Assembly: GCF_014898055.3 (NCBI RefSeq)
Contig: NW_023601433.1
Span: forward strand, 45,999,876 to 46,063,875
From: Talpa occidentalis
Taxonomy: Eukaryota > Chordata > Mammalia > Eulipotyphla > Talpidae
Direction: 5' to 3'
DNA length: 64,000 nucleotides
The position numbers and the translations under genes are program-made. Positions within the stretch are counted from its first letter, which is position 1, and each line of letters opens with the position of its first letter. Of the stretch, positions 49,266-60,202 are shown piece by piece. A model generated the notes under the pieces. It did no database searches and was not told the DNA's origin. It saw only the letters and a list, made by a program, of their open reading frames with translations.

Positions 49266-51511
49266 TTGGTAGTTAATTAAGAAATGTTTGATAGTGCTAG
49301 GTAACACTATTCATTATATATGAAAATACAATACTTAGATCATTAAAAAAGATAAAAGTGCAATGACAGCTTTGTCTTAAGGAAGACTTGGAAAAGAGGT
49401 GGTACTGAAGTTCAGACTCAAAAGATGAATGAAGACAGTGTCAGACAGAAAGAGACTGAAACAATGCCAAGTAAAGAACATGAGTGAAATTACAAATGCA
49501 TGGTAAACTGCAAATAATCTGTAAGGGATGATATACAAATGAAGGTGGCAGGCATTGAACTGGAAAGAATGGAGTTAGCCTATGAAGTTTGGGTTTTATT
49601 TTGTAGTATGCAATAAGAGAATCCAAAATGTGACATGATTAGAACTGTATCTTTAAAATGTATCAGCTTAATTACTATGTCAGGGATACACTGAAACATG
49701 AAGAATATGGAAGCCAGGAGATAATGCAAAGAGTCTATTGCATTGGTCTAAGCAAAAGAGAAGAATAAATTGAAGTAGGTCAGTGGCAGAAATAATTGAG
49801 ACCACTAGAATGACCTACTTTAAGCCACTTAGAAGGCAAAGTCAAAAGATTTGAAATGTATAGGTGAAAGGAGAGGAAGAAAGAACATTCAAAGCCAGTC
49901 TCTAGGAGTTCTAGCTTAAAAAGTAAGAGAAGTAGGAGCAATGAGTTTTAAACATGATTGGGTGAAAATATTAGATTAGCAAAGAATTATGTAAAGGGAC
50001 TAGAATGAAATAAGCTAAAGAAAACTCAAACAGAACAAAACTTGAACAGTAGTATTATTGTATATGGAGTAAGTCATCATCTGTCAGTGTGTCTGCAAAA
50101 TAATTTTCTACCTTGTTAAATTAACATATGGAAATATGTGTTCTTTTCCTGTGGAAAAAGAATACTTGGACAGTGAATACATAACAAGTCTGAATACCTG
50201 GATGTGGGTTTTGAATGGACAATTCAGACTGGATTTCATGTACTGTTCATCAGTAATTTATAATATGCATAAATAGCCTTTTCGATTAGATTTATATCCA
50301 TGCATTAAAATTAAGATCCATTAGTCTGATGCCTCAGAGTCTAGCTGAAAATATGCCAAAAGTTTGGCTTTTATGTTTTCAAACTTTGTGGGGATTAATC
50401 TATCCACCAGAAGCATACTAATTCCATATGTCCACATTTAGATGCATTTGCTACTTTTGAAAGAAACAATGATGACACTATGCTGACTTTCAAAATGAAT
50501 CAAATAAAAGGAAAAGCATAATTCAAAGCCAAATCGGGATTCATTTACACATATTTGGGACTTAAGAAGATTTTTATCATCATTTGACTGGAGTCTTGTT
50601 GGAAACTATTTATGAGTCATTTCTACAGAGTTCTTCTTAAGATGTGCAGCTTTAAAATGTACCAAAGCTCTATTTACTTTCTGTGATTATGTAGCAACTG
50701 ACTTGTCTTTTTATAAGTGTCTCTGAAGCCCACTCAGCAGGACAACTGCTAAGTCATACTGTGAAAACATGAAGACCAAGATGAAATTCAGTACTTAAAC
50801 TCCCAGCTCAAGTAGCTATATTTTTTTTAAAAAAAGCACATCAGAATTAAATTAGAAAGTTTTATCTTGACATAAAGCTGTTCTCTTAAGGCCTTAAAAT
50901 AACTTCCTAAAGAATGTGTGCCTCTAAAAAACGTTAATAATTCTCTTAACATCACCAAAGGGATAGAAATGACTCATTTAATAAATATATACAGATGTGC
51001 ATTGTACATCAATCCTGTGACAAGCACTAGTGAAAAAGTAACCAGCAAAAATGGCAGCTTCTGACCTCAAGAAACTTAGATTTAATTGGTAGAGTAAGAT
51101 ATTACATAATCATGATCAAGTATAAAAATATTACCAAAAAATACAATTGAGAGTGTATGTTTTCAATGGTACCTATTTGTGCAAGTCAAGGAAAGTTTCC
51201 CTGTAGCTGGGATACTGAGGTCTGATGAAAAACCAGAAAAGAGGGGGTATGTGACAAAGGGAAAGCAGAGCAAGCAGGAGAGATTGAAAGCAAGCCCTAT
51301 ACCCTGAATGAGAGCAGTTCCTGGTAAGGCTGGAGACACACATCATGGATCCCACATCATTCAAAGTGAACTCCAAGAACACAAATATCTTGCCTAGAAA
51401 TAGTCTTACACTGGCACTCATCATTAAATGTTCATCATTTGAAATACCATGCACAGTTCTACAGCTTGATTAATAAACGTTTTTTTGTCTTCCTTTATTC
51501 TAATAACAATT
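49266..51511. other. Ancient repeat-like and unassigned DNA
   Basis: Positions 49380-49950 resemble a widespread ancient mammalian repeat ('gtgacatgattagaactg', 'gtctattgcattggtctaagc', 'taggtcagtggcag'), which I cannot name with certainty. Positions 50990-51300 look similarly ancient. No gene is recognised. Confidence 0.4.
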
Positions 51512-51528
51512 AGAAATGATTAAGGAGT
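51512..51528 (+). repeat. 17-bp target duplication of full-length L1 (left)
   Basis: AGAAATGATTAAGGAGT is repeated exactly at 58094-58110. The insertion point TT/AGAA fits the L1 endonuclease preference TT/AAAA. The final T could also belong to the element. Confidence 0.95.
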
Positions 51529-52798
51529 AGTGGGCGGAGCAACATGGCGGCGAGGAGACACTGCGAGTAAGATCTCCCATTAAAAAAAGTTAATAGGGAG
51601 GAAAAGCGGCAGGTCCCAGTGAGAACTGGGACACGGAAGATAAACGGACGACTCCAGCAAACTGCCCGAAGAAGAAAGTTGCCATAAAAGAGGACGAGAA
51701 GGGAGGGAAGCGCAGAACCCTGCTCCCCTCCCCCGCCCACAAAGTCGGCACTCTCCGACAGGCAGAGAGGAGGAAAACAACAAACCAAAACGGCCAACAA
51801 GAAAAACGGACACAGCAAGCGGGACTGTGAGTGGAAAGGAACTATTGCAGCCACCACACCCCGTGAACAGGAGCTGAGGCGAACCCTGCAGGATCCGCCG
51901 CGGAGGTGAGCTCCAGGCGCCATTGAAGAGAGCCCCGCCCCCAGGAGGAGACCAGCACCAGCACACAGCCCCGGCTGCCCGGCTGCCCGGTAAGCTTGCA
52001 CGGAAAGTGGCGCGGATCCAGACCAGATCGCAGCTGCCCAGGTCCCCGCGCCTGCGACCTAGGCTTGCGGGGAGACGGCGGAGGCCCTCCCTGAGTGAGC
52101 AGGAACAAGGCGCCCAGGCAGGGGAGCGGGATTCAAAAGGCGCCATTCCCGCGCCACTGATCTGGGCTACAGCCCGCGTCCTGGAACTGAGGGCTTTGGA
52201 ACTGAGACCCGGGGCACGAAATTAGGGGCGTGGGTTCCCCACGACGGTGGGGCACAAGGCAGACACAGCACCCCAAAGCTGTTGAGGTGTACCCTACCAT
52301 CCCCGCTCTGCTCCCTGTCCCACGGGGTGGAAAATCAGCTCCCCAAGGGCTCTAGGAGAGATCTCTGGCGCCACCTAGCGACTTGACCCCAGCACAGGCT
52401 ACTGAAGGAGCTAGTGGCCAGCTGGGGAGTTAGCCCACACCTGGCTCCTTCCGAACAAGTAGTCTGAGCCCACAGGGAGAGCGAGCACCCACAGCCGGGG
52501 CAGACCAGGCGCGCAGAAGAGTGTGCCTGAGACCAGACGCGCAGGGAGTGTGTCCCACATCACCATTTTAGAACAGGGACATTTCTTCAGTAAAGACTAC
52601 CTGCAGAAGGCTTCCTCAGGAGCCAGAGGTGAGCAGGGGAAGTTCGCCCACGCCAGACCCCCTCTGGCCTGCAGTCCAAGCCCAGAGGGGAGCAGGAACC
52701 CACCGCCGGGGCAGACCAGGCGCACAGGGGAGTGTGTCCCCACATCGGCATTTTAGAACAGGGACCTTTCTCCATTAAAGGCTGCTTGAAACTGACAG
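51529..52798 (+). promoter_or_regulatory. L1 5' UTR / internal promoter, CpG-rich
   Basis: About 1.27 kb of GC- and CpG-rich DNA starts TAGTGGGCGGAGC and carries AACATGGCGGCG at 51541-51552, a good YY1-type site as known at the start of other mammalian L1s. It is the only marked CpG island in the window. Near its 3' end it holds a tandem repeat (52494-52765). RNA polymerase II transcription from this region is expected from what is known of L1s. Confidence 0.85.
52494..52765 (+). repeat. Tandem repeat in the L1 5' UTR
   Basis: The block GCCGGGGCAGACCAGGCG starts at 52494 and again at 52705. AGTGTGTCCC and ATTTTAGAACAGGGAC follow in both. The offset is 211 bp at the left and 184 bp at the right, because the first unit has a further internal duplication (GACCAGACGCGCAG near 52531). 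Each unit ends just before a sequence leading into ORF1. Confidence 0.8.
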
Positions 52799-53911
52799 AT
52801 GACTCCTGGAAGAACCAGAGGGGAACAGAGAAGCACACCCAAGATGCCGGCCAGTCCCAACAACACAGTGTCCCAACGCATACGGCAAATTAGAAAACAG
52901 ACAGTAGGGAGGAGAAGAACCACACGCAACCTAGCAACTCTCCAGAGAAAAAGCACACCACAAAAAGAAAGCCAGCCCCCAGATTGCAAAGACAATAACT
53001 TGGAAGAATTTCTGAGCCTTCCAGAAAGAGAATTTAAAATTGCCGTGATTAAAAAACTGACAGAAGTCATAAAGGAAAACAATGATAAGGGAAAAATAAT
53101 CAACGATCAGAAGAATGCAATTGAGTCCCTAGAGAGGGAAAACAATGGTCAGAAGAAAGAAATTGAGTCCCTAAAGAGGGAAGTAAAAGAAATGCAGGAG
53201 ATCAAAGAATTAATGGAAGAACTAAAGAATTCTGGGAAAAGCAATGAAAGCAGAATAGATGAAATGGAAGAACGAATAAGTAATCTTGAAGACACAGAAA
53301 TAAAAAGAACCAAAACAGAAAAGGAAAGAGAAGTACGAAGGAAAAAGAACGAAGAAAGACTTCGGGAACTATCTGACTCCATGAGGAAAGGAAATATAAG
53401 AGTTATAGGAATACCAGAAGGAGAGGAGAGAGATGTAGGAACAGAGAAAATATTCAAAGAGATAATTGAAGAGAACTTCCCAAATGTGAAGAAGGAGCTG
53501 AAAATTGATATACAAGAAGCAAGAAGAACACCAAACTTCCACGACGAAAGGAAAAATACAGCAAGACACATAATAGTAAAGCTCCCAAGAATCCAGGACA
53601 AGGAAAAAATAATGAAGCTGGCAAGAGGGAAGAAACAGATAACATTCAAAGGAAAACCAATCAGGCTGACATCAGACTTCTCCGAAGAAACACTACAGGC
53701 AAGGAGAGAGTGGAGGGACATAGTCAACAGACTCCAAGAAAACAGATGCCAACCAAGAATACTCTATCCCGCAAAGCTCTCCTTCCTCTTTGAAGAAAGA
53801 ATATGGACCTTCCCAGACAAACAGAAACTCCGGAATTTCATTGCAACTAAACCCCCACTCCAAAAAATACTACAAGGAGTCCTAAAGCCAGAACCTCAGA
53901 GGGACGAATAA
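52799..53911 (+). CDS. L1 ORF1 protein (RNA-binding chaperone), intact
   Basis: This is an uninterrupted frame of 370 codons. ORF1p trimerises, coats L1 RNA and has nucleic-acid chaperone activity in the cytoplasmic L1 particle. Residues 1-75 are basic and low complexity. About 80-190 form a charged heptad coiled coil. Residues 198-290 form the RRM-like domain (starts N-I-R-V-I-G-I-P-E-G; A-R-H-I-I-V-K-L at 255-262). Residues 295-360 form the C-terminal domain with E-T-L-Q-A-R-R-E-W (297-305) and R-I-L-Y-P-A-K (320-326). The stretch A-R-G-K-K-Q at 275-280 stands where human L1 has the R-E-K-G motif. A 14-residue duplication lies in the coil (about 104-131). A second ATG at codon 16 (52844) has a better -3 base (A rather than C), so either start is possible. 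The length is in the normal range for the family. Confidence 0.95.
   Translation: MTPGRTRGEQRSTPKMPASPNNTVSQRIRQIRKQTVGRRRTTRNLATLQRKSTPQKESQPPDCKDNNLEEFLSLPEREFKIAVIKKLTEVIKENNDKGKIINDQKNAIESLERENNGQKKEIESLKREVKEMQEIKELMEELKNSGKSNESRIDEMEERISNLEDTEIKRTKTEKEREVRRKKNEERLRELSDSMRKGNIRVIGIPEGEERDVGTEKIFKEIIEENFPNVKKELKIDIQEARRTPNFHDERKNTARHIIVKLPRIQDKEKIMKLARGKKQITFKGKPIRLTSDFSEETLQARREWRDIVNRLQENRCQPRILYPAKLSFLFEERIWTFPDKQKLRNFIATKPPLQKILQGVLKPEPQRDE
53108..53191 (+). repeat. 42-bp tandem duplication in ORF1 coiled coil
   Basis: Two 42-bp units (53108-53149, 53150-53191) encode similar 14-residue blocks, Q-K-N-A-I-E-S-L-E-R-E-N and Q-K-K-E-I-E-S-L-K-R-E-V. Fourteen residues equal two heptads, so the coil phase is kept. 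Confidence 0.85.
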
Positions 53912-53985
53912 CAATGAAAGAAGGCCAAAAAAAAAAAAAGTTATTAAAAGAATAAATAAATAAAATCAAAGGAAAGACAAACACA

Positions 53986-56900
53986 ATGGCAAATACAGAT
54001 GTTAACATATCAATATTAACTCTAAATGTAAATGGACTAAACTCTTCAATAAAAAGACACAGAGTGGCAGCCTGGATTAAGAAACAAAACCCAACCTTTT
54101 GCTGTCTCCAGGAAACACATTTAGCTACAAAAGATAAAAATAGGCTCAAAGTTAAAGGATGGAAAACAATCCTACAAGCAAATGGACCAAAAAAGAAAGC
54201 AGGAACAGCTATACTTATATCAGATAAAACAGATTTCAAACTCAAAAAGATAAAAAGAGACCCCAATGGTCACTACATTATGATCAAGGGGACAATACTT
54301 CAAGAAGAAATAACACTCATTAACATATACTCACCAAACGAAGGAGCACCAAAATATATCAGACAACTGTTGTCCTCTCTGAAAACAGACATCAGAGAAA
54401 ACACATACGTAGTGGGAGACTTCAACACACCACTATCAACAATGGATAGATCAACAAGACAAAAAATAAGTAAAGAAACCAAAGCTCTAAATAAGGACCT
54501 AGAGCAATTAGGCTTAACAGACATCTATAGAACACTAAACCCCAAAAAAACGGAGTACACATTTTTCTCAAGCGCACACGGATCATTCTCCAGGATCGAT
54601 CACATACTGGGGCACAAGACAAACATCAACAGATACACCAAGATTGAAATCATATCAACCATCTTTTCTGACCATGAAGGCATCAAACTAGAAATAAACC
54701 ATAAAAAGAAGGCAAGGAACTTTCCTACCTCATGGAGATTAAAAACCACACTACTGGAAGACCATTGGACTAATGAGGAGATCAAAGAAGAAATTAAAAA
54801 ATTTTTTGAATTGAACGACAAGGAGGACACTAATATCCTAAATGTATGGGATGCAGCAAAAGCAGTAATAAGAGGAAAATATATAGCAATAGAAGCTCAC
54901 ATCAAGAAACAAGAAAGAACGCAAAGAAACAACCTCATCTCGAAGCTCAAAGATCTAGAAAAAGAACAACAAAAAAAACCCAAAACCAGTAGAAGAAAAG
55001 AAATAATAAAAACCAAAGCAGAAATAAATGAAATTGAAACTAAAAAAACAATCCAAAAGATCAATGAAACCAAGAGCTGGTTTTTTGAAAAAATCAATAA
55101 AATAGACAAACCCCTAGCCAGGCTCACAAAGGAAAAAAGGGAGAAAGCACAAATAAACAGGATCATCAATGAAAGAGGAGAAATCACAACGGACACAGCA
55201 GAAATCAAAAGAATAATCAGTAACTACTATGAACAGTTATATGGAAACAAGTTTAACAATCTAGAGGAGATGGACAAATTCCTACAACTCTACAATCACC
55301 CAAAGCTAGATAAAGAAGAAATAGAACACCTAAACAGACCAATTACAATTAGCGAAATTGAAATGGTAATAAAAAACCTCCCCAAAAACAAAAGCCCAGG
55401 GCCTGATGGATTTACAAATGAATTCTACCAAACATTCAGAGACGAATTAGTGCCTATCCTTCACAAACTCTTCCAAAAAATTGAGAAGGAAGGGACAATA
55501 CCAAACACGTTTTATGAAGCCAACATTACACTAATACCAAAACCGAACAAGGACAACACAAAAAGGAAAACTACAGGCCAATCTCCCTAATGAACACTGA
55601 TGCAAAAATCCTCAATAAAATTTTAGCTATCAGAATCCAACAATGTATCCATAAGATAATTCACCACGACCAAGTTGGATTCATTCCAGGGGCACAAGGA
55701 TGGTTTAACATCCGAAAATCAATCAACGTTATCCAACACATCAACAAAAAGAAATATAAAAACCATATGATAATATCAATAGATGCTGAGAAAGCTTTGA
55801 CAAAGTGCAACACCCATTCATGATAAAAGCCCTTGAAATTCTGGGATACAAGGAACATACCTCAACATCATAAAGGCCATCTATGACAAGCCAACGGCCA
55901 GTATCATTCTCAATGGTGAAAAGCTGAAAGCAATTCCATTAAGATCTGGAACAAGACAAGGATGTCCACTCTCACCATTGCTTTTCAATATAATACTGGA
56001 AGTCCTAGCCAGGGCAATAAGACAAGAGAAAGACATCCAAGGAATCCAAATAGGAAAAGAAGAAGTCAAACTATCACTATTTGCAGACGATATGATATTA
56101 TACATAGAGAACCCCAAAAACTCCACAGAAAAGCTAATTCAACTCATCAATCAGTTCAGTAAAGTGGCAGGATACAAAATCAACACGCAAAAGTCAGTAG
56201 CCTTCCTATACACAAACAATAAATCTGAAGAAGAAGAAATCAAAAAGACCATCCCTTTTGTTATTGAAACAAAAAAAATTAAATATTTGGGAATAAATCT
56301 AACAAAAGAGGTAAAGGACCTATACAAAGAAAACTATAAAACACTGTTAAAAGAAATAGAAGAAGACACAAAAAATGGAGAGACATCCCCTGCTCATGGA
56401 TTGGAAGAATAAACATTATTAAAATGGCCATCCTACCAAAAGCAATATACAGATTCAATGCTATTCCAATCAAAATTTCAATGTCATTCTTCAAAGAAAT
56501 AGAACAATTATTGATGAAATTCATATGGAATCACCAAAAACCCCGAATTGCCAAAGCTCTCCTGAAAAAAAAAGAAGGGAATGGAGGCATCAGACTCCCA
56601 GACTTCAAACTATACTACAAAGCCATAATCATCAAAACTGCATGGTATTGGAACAAGAACAGACATACAGACCAATGGAATCGAATAGAAAATCCAGAAA
56701 TAAACCCACAGATTTATGGTCAACTAATCTTTGACAAAGGAGCAAAGAATATGCATTGGAGCAAAGAAAGTTTGTTCAATAAATGGTGCTGGGAAAACTG
56801 GGTCGCTACATGCAAAAGAATGAAGCTTGACCACCACCTCACACCATACACAAAAATCAACTCAAAATGGATTAAAGAACTAGACATAAGACCTGAAACC

Positions 56901-57807
56901 ATAAAATATATAGAAGGAAATATAGGCAAAACACTACGTGATTTGCACATCAAAGACATCTTTACAGACACATCACCCAAAGCAGTGATAGTGAAGGCAA
57001 AGATAAACAGCTGGGACTACATCAAATTAAAGAGCTTTTGCACAGCAAAAGAGACAATAACAAAAACAAAGAGAAACCCCACCAACTGGGAGAACATTTT
57101 TGCACCCAACACTAATGATAAAGGACTGATCACAAAAATCTGCAAAGAGCTGATGAGACTCAACAACAACAAAGAAAATAATCCAGTCAAAAAATGGGCA
57201 GAAGAGCTTAAAAGAAACTTCTCTGAAGAGGAAATGCAAATGGCCAACAGGCATATGAAAAAATGTTCAACATCACTGTCATCAGGGAAATGCAAATCAA
57301 AACTACCATGAGATACCATCTTACACCAGTGAGAATGGCACATATTAAAAAAACTAGCAACAACAAATGTTGGCGAGGGTGTGGAGAAAAAGGAACTCTC
57401 CTGCACTGTTGGTGGGAGTGCAAACTGGTCCAACCACTGTGGAAAGCTGTATGGAGATTTCTGGACCTACTAAACATAGAGCTTCCATATGATCCAGCAA
57501 TTCCACTCCTAGGTATTTACCCAAAGGACACAGAAACATCAATTCCAAAGAACACCTGCACCCCTATGTTTATAGCAGCACTGTTTACAATAGCTAAGCT
57601 TTGGAAACAACCCAAATGCCCAAAATAGATGACTGGATCAAGAAGATGTGGTACATATATACCATGGAATATTACTCAGCATTCAAAAAAGATAAACACA
57701 TGCAATTTGCAGCAACATGGATGGCGCTGGAAGGGATCATGCTCAGCGAAATAAGCCAAAAAGAAAAAAAAAAATACCGGATGGTCTCACTCATAGCAGG
57801 AATCTAG
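53986..57807 (+). pseudogene. L1 ORF2 (endonuclease / reverse transcriptase), frameshifted
   Basis: ORF2p nicks DNA and copies L1 RNA. The first 534 codons are open and hold the whole endonuclease with N14, E43, D145, N147, D205 and H230, all at the positions used in human L1 numbering. The S-P-G-P-D-G-F segment before the RT core follows. Reading then needs frame changes near 55560, 55797, 55845, 56371, 57280 and 57624, each explained by one missing base, mostly in a homopolymer. Between them the RT motif F-A-D-D (about 56082-56093) and the C-terminal cysteine motif C-W-R-G-C...H-C-W-W-E-C (about 57369-57422) are intact. The end is M-V-S-L-I-A-G-I at 57807. I found no substitution-type stop. 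The start ATG lies 74 bp after ORF1. Confidence 0.93.
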
Positions 57808-57979
57808 AAACTTAAATAAGGGACCAGGAAAATGAATAACTATAAGAAAGTGAAAATCAAAATCAACAAAAAAACTATGAACCAGAGACACTTTTAGGGG
57901 GGCGGGGGTGGGAGGGGAGGGATTGGGGTCAGAATGGGGGGGCTGCAATTGTATGGGGAATATAACAATAAAATTTATT
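57808..57979 (+). other. L1 3' UTR with G-rich block
   Basis: The block at about 57896-57925 has several G runs (up to six) and could form a quadruplex, as in other mammalian L1 3' UTRs. AATAAA at 57967-57972 precedes the first poly(A). Confidence 0.8.
57967..57972 (+). terminator. L1 polyadenylation signal (internal, probably bypassed)
   Basis: AATAAA lies 8 bp before the first poly(A) run at 57980-57994. This spacing is short, which may help explain read-through. Confidence 0.75.
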
Positions 57980-57994
57980 AAAAAAAAAAAAAAA

Positions 57995-58073
57995 TTCTGT
58001 GTAATGAATAGAGAAAAAGTTCTGGGGAGGTGTTTTCCTAGACAGTAAAAATAATAAAAAAAATTGTATTTTT
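57995..58073 (+). other. Probable 3'-transduced segment
   Basis: Seventy-nine bases not found in other L1 3' ends lie between two poly(A) runs and inside the target duplication. AATAAA at 58053-58058 is 15 bp before the second poly(A), so the segment ends like a normal processed transcript. This fits read-through past the first signal at the source locus. An alternative is a small insertion into the poly(A). Confidence 0.8.
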
Positions 58074-58110
58074 AAAAAAAAAAAAAAAAAAAAAGAAATG
58101 ATTAAGGAGT

Positions 58111-59026
58111 TTTGGAAAGGCAGGTTATATGATCAGATTTGTTTTTGTCAAAACAAAACACTCTTGGCGCAGTGTAGAGTAAAATTGAAGGAGATTCCAG
58201 AGTATAGACCTTGAGTCTATAGGTTCTACCAAGTCCATAAAAACACCCACTGGCATCTCTATGATTAAGGTATAGTGGAGAGAATTGTGTAAGTATCAAA
58301 ATGGTTTAAAAAAAAAAAAAAAGGACAATGACAACATTAGCAAAGATTTAGAGAAACTGGATCACGTCTATGGTGGGTGGAATTGTAAAGTGGTGCAAAT
58401 ACTCCAGAAAATAGATTGGTCATTTCCTTAGCAATTTCAGTCATTGCTATGCAAGATAAGTAGCAATTTATATTTACTCAAAAACCTGAACAATATTCAT
58501 AATAGCCCAAAACTGAAAACAGATGTCTTTCAATTGTTGTGATTAAACAAATTGCTGTACATCCTTACCATAAACTACTACTACACAGTAAAAAAAGTAA
58601 TAAACTATTGCTAAAGAATGAAACTTGCATGGATCTCCATGGAATTATGTTCAATAAAATGCCAATTTTAAAGGTTAGGACATAGTATGATGACTCTGAA
58701 ATAACATTCAAAAAATAAAACTGAAGATGAGATTAGATTAGACAAGGTTTAGGAACGAAAGTTGACAATGTGGTGGTAGGAAGCAAGAGGGTATCTAATA
58801 TACAAATGAACCAAAGGTAGCCTTTAACATTGACCTGTCAGTTGTTTCATTCTTGAGAAAAGGCTAACATCAATTAGTACAAAACCAGCTGGCACCAAGC
58901 TCACAATTGTATACCTTTAAATGTTTTAAGAACAAAATCAATAAGCAGATTTTTTTTAAGTTTTAGAATTTATTGGATCTTTTTCACACATTCCTGATAG
59001 AAGTTAGCATTTTCTTTTTCCCCCCT
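58111..59026. other. Old L1-like and unassigned DNA
   Basis: Positions 58320-58780 resemble the decayed L1 ORF2 C-terminal region and 3' UTR ('gacaacattagcaaagatttagagaaactgg', 'tggtggtaggaagcaagagg'). The assignment is weak. Confidence 0.4.
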
Positions 59027-59291
59027 TTTTTTTTTTTAAATATTTATTTATACAAGAACTGGGGCACAGGACAGAGACATGGGGGGGTGAGAGGATTCAC
59101 CAGAGACAGAGCAGGGAGCAGAACAGACGGACAGACAGGAGACAATGCTGAGGGGAGCAGCGGGCAGGACAGGAGAGGTCTGCTGCACCATGTGGGTATC
59201 TCCCTGAACAGCTGGGAATCCAACCAGCGCTGCAGAGGCTGTGGACAGCTTCACAGCATGACGCTCAACCCTCTGCGCCACTGAGAAGGTC
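59027..59291 (-). repeat. tRNA-derived SINE, copy 9
   Basis: The T-run and 'aaatatttatttatacaag' tail is at the left and the head is at the right (59270-59291). The B box on the minus strand is GGTTGGATTCC. It is moderately diverged. Confidence 0.9.
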
Positions 59292-60160
59292 CTCAGTAAG
59301 TAGATTTTTAACCATATAAAGCCATATAAACCTCCTTGCTTTACATACCCTACAAAACTCACCAAACATCTGTTAGTCATAGATAAGTCCTTGCACTATA
59401 AAGACCTCAAGCCGCTGCTACCTATTAGAGATTCCCCTCTGTGCTGCTAAGTAACATCACAGAGACATATAAGCCCTCTTTCCAATCCACCTTTCCCCTG
59501 AGAACTCCTTTGCCCACCTCTCCTTTTGAGTAGTGATCCCCACGAATTAATCTCTAGACAGTCTCGTCCTGTGAGGGAGTCCCCCAACAATAGATCCTGT
59601 TAAAGAATTGCCCAACAAAAGCTTGTGTGGGCTACTGCCATTTGGTCAGGCCTTTTCCCTGATCAGTCCCCAAATCCCTCTAACTCCTGGAATGGTTACA
59701 TAAGTGAAACATGAAAAATACTTGTACTGATGGGCCTGATTTTCATCTTGACCATGGTGGTGAATGCACTAAGTCACACATGTGATGAAATTAATTAGAA
59801 TTAATTAACACACATGATGAATAGAAGTGAAACCAGGAAACCTGAGTAAGAGAGATGAGCTGCAATCATGTCAATGTCCTGATTGTTGTACTGGATTGTA
59901 ATTTGTCAAGTATTGTCACTGAGAATACTTTGGGTCTGTAATTTCTTGTAACTACCTGCGGGCTTACAATTTTATTAAAGGAAGAAACTTTAAAAGAAAA
60001 CTTCATGAGGAAATATCTATTTTTTTTTTTTTTATGCTTAGTGTCATTTTGAGGTAAGTGTGATGGGGACAGATAACACAATTCTTTTAGGATGCTAACT
60101 TGCTGAAAGTCCTACATAAATCTATGTTGTCTAAGCAGTTTTCAGAAGAAAAAGCACATG
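59292..60160. other. Unassigned; possible LTR near 59370-59720
   Basis: The segment is of mixed composition with a TATAAAG motif at 59398-59404 and pyrimidine-rich text, which would suit an old LTR. No family or boundary can be supported. A T run lies at 60020-60033. Confidence 0.3.
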
Positions 60161-60168
60161 CATACACT

Positions 60169-60202
60169 TACACACACACACACACACACACACTCACACA
60201 CA
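60169..60202. repeat. (CA)n microsatellite
   Basis: CA units run with one CT interruption. Confidence 0.95.

Larger units (their letters stand above)
51529..58093 (+). mobile_element. Full-length LINE-1 with probable 3' transduction
   Basis: This is a complete L1 of about 6.57 kb: a CpG-rich 5' UTR (51529-52798), ORF1 (52799-53911), a 74-bp spacer, ORF2 (53986-57807, frameshifted), a G-rich 3' UTR with AATAAA at 57967-57972, poly(A) at 57980-57994, a 79-bp extra segment with its own AATAAA, and a second poly(A) to 58093. A perfect 17-bp target duplication and CpG retention indicate a recent insertion. It inserted into otherwise AT-rich DNA. Its proteins would bind and reverse-transcribe their own RNA at a nicked chromosomal site. 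As written, ORF2 cannot give one continuous protein. Confidence 0.97.

Noticed and set aside
51580..52146. Antisense frame of 188 codons in the L1 5' UTR as a host gene
   Set aside because: It is inside the L1 promoter, in CpG-rich DNA where stops are rare, with no domain I can see. It is kept only as an ORF0-like note.
53149..53727. Antisense frame of 192 codons opposite ORF1
   Set aside because: It mirrors the codon pattern of the real ORF1 on the other strand and has no recognisable domain.
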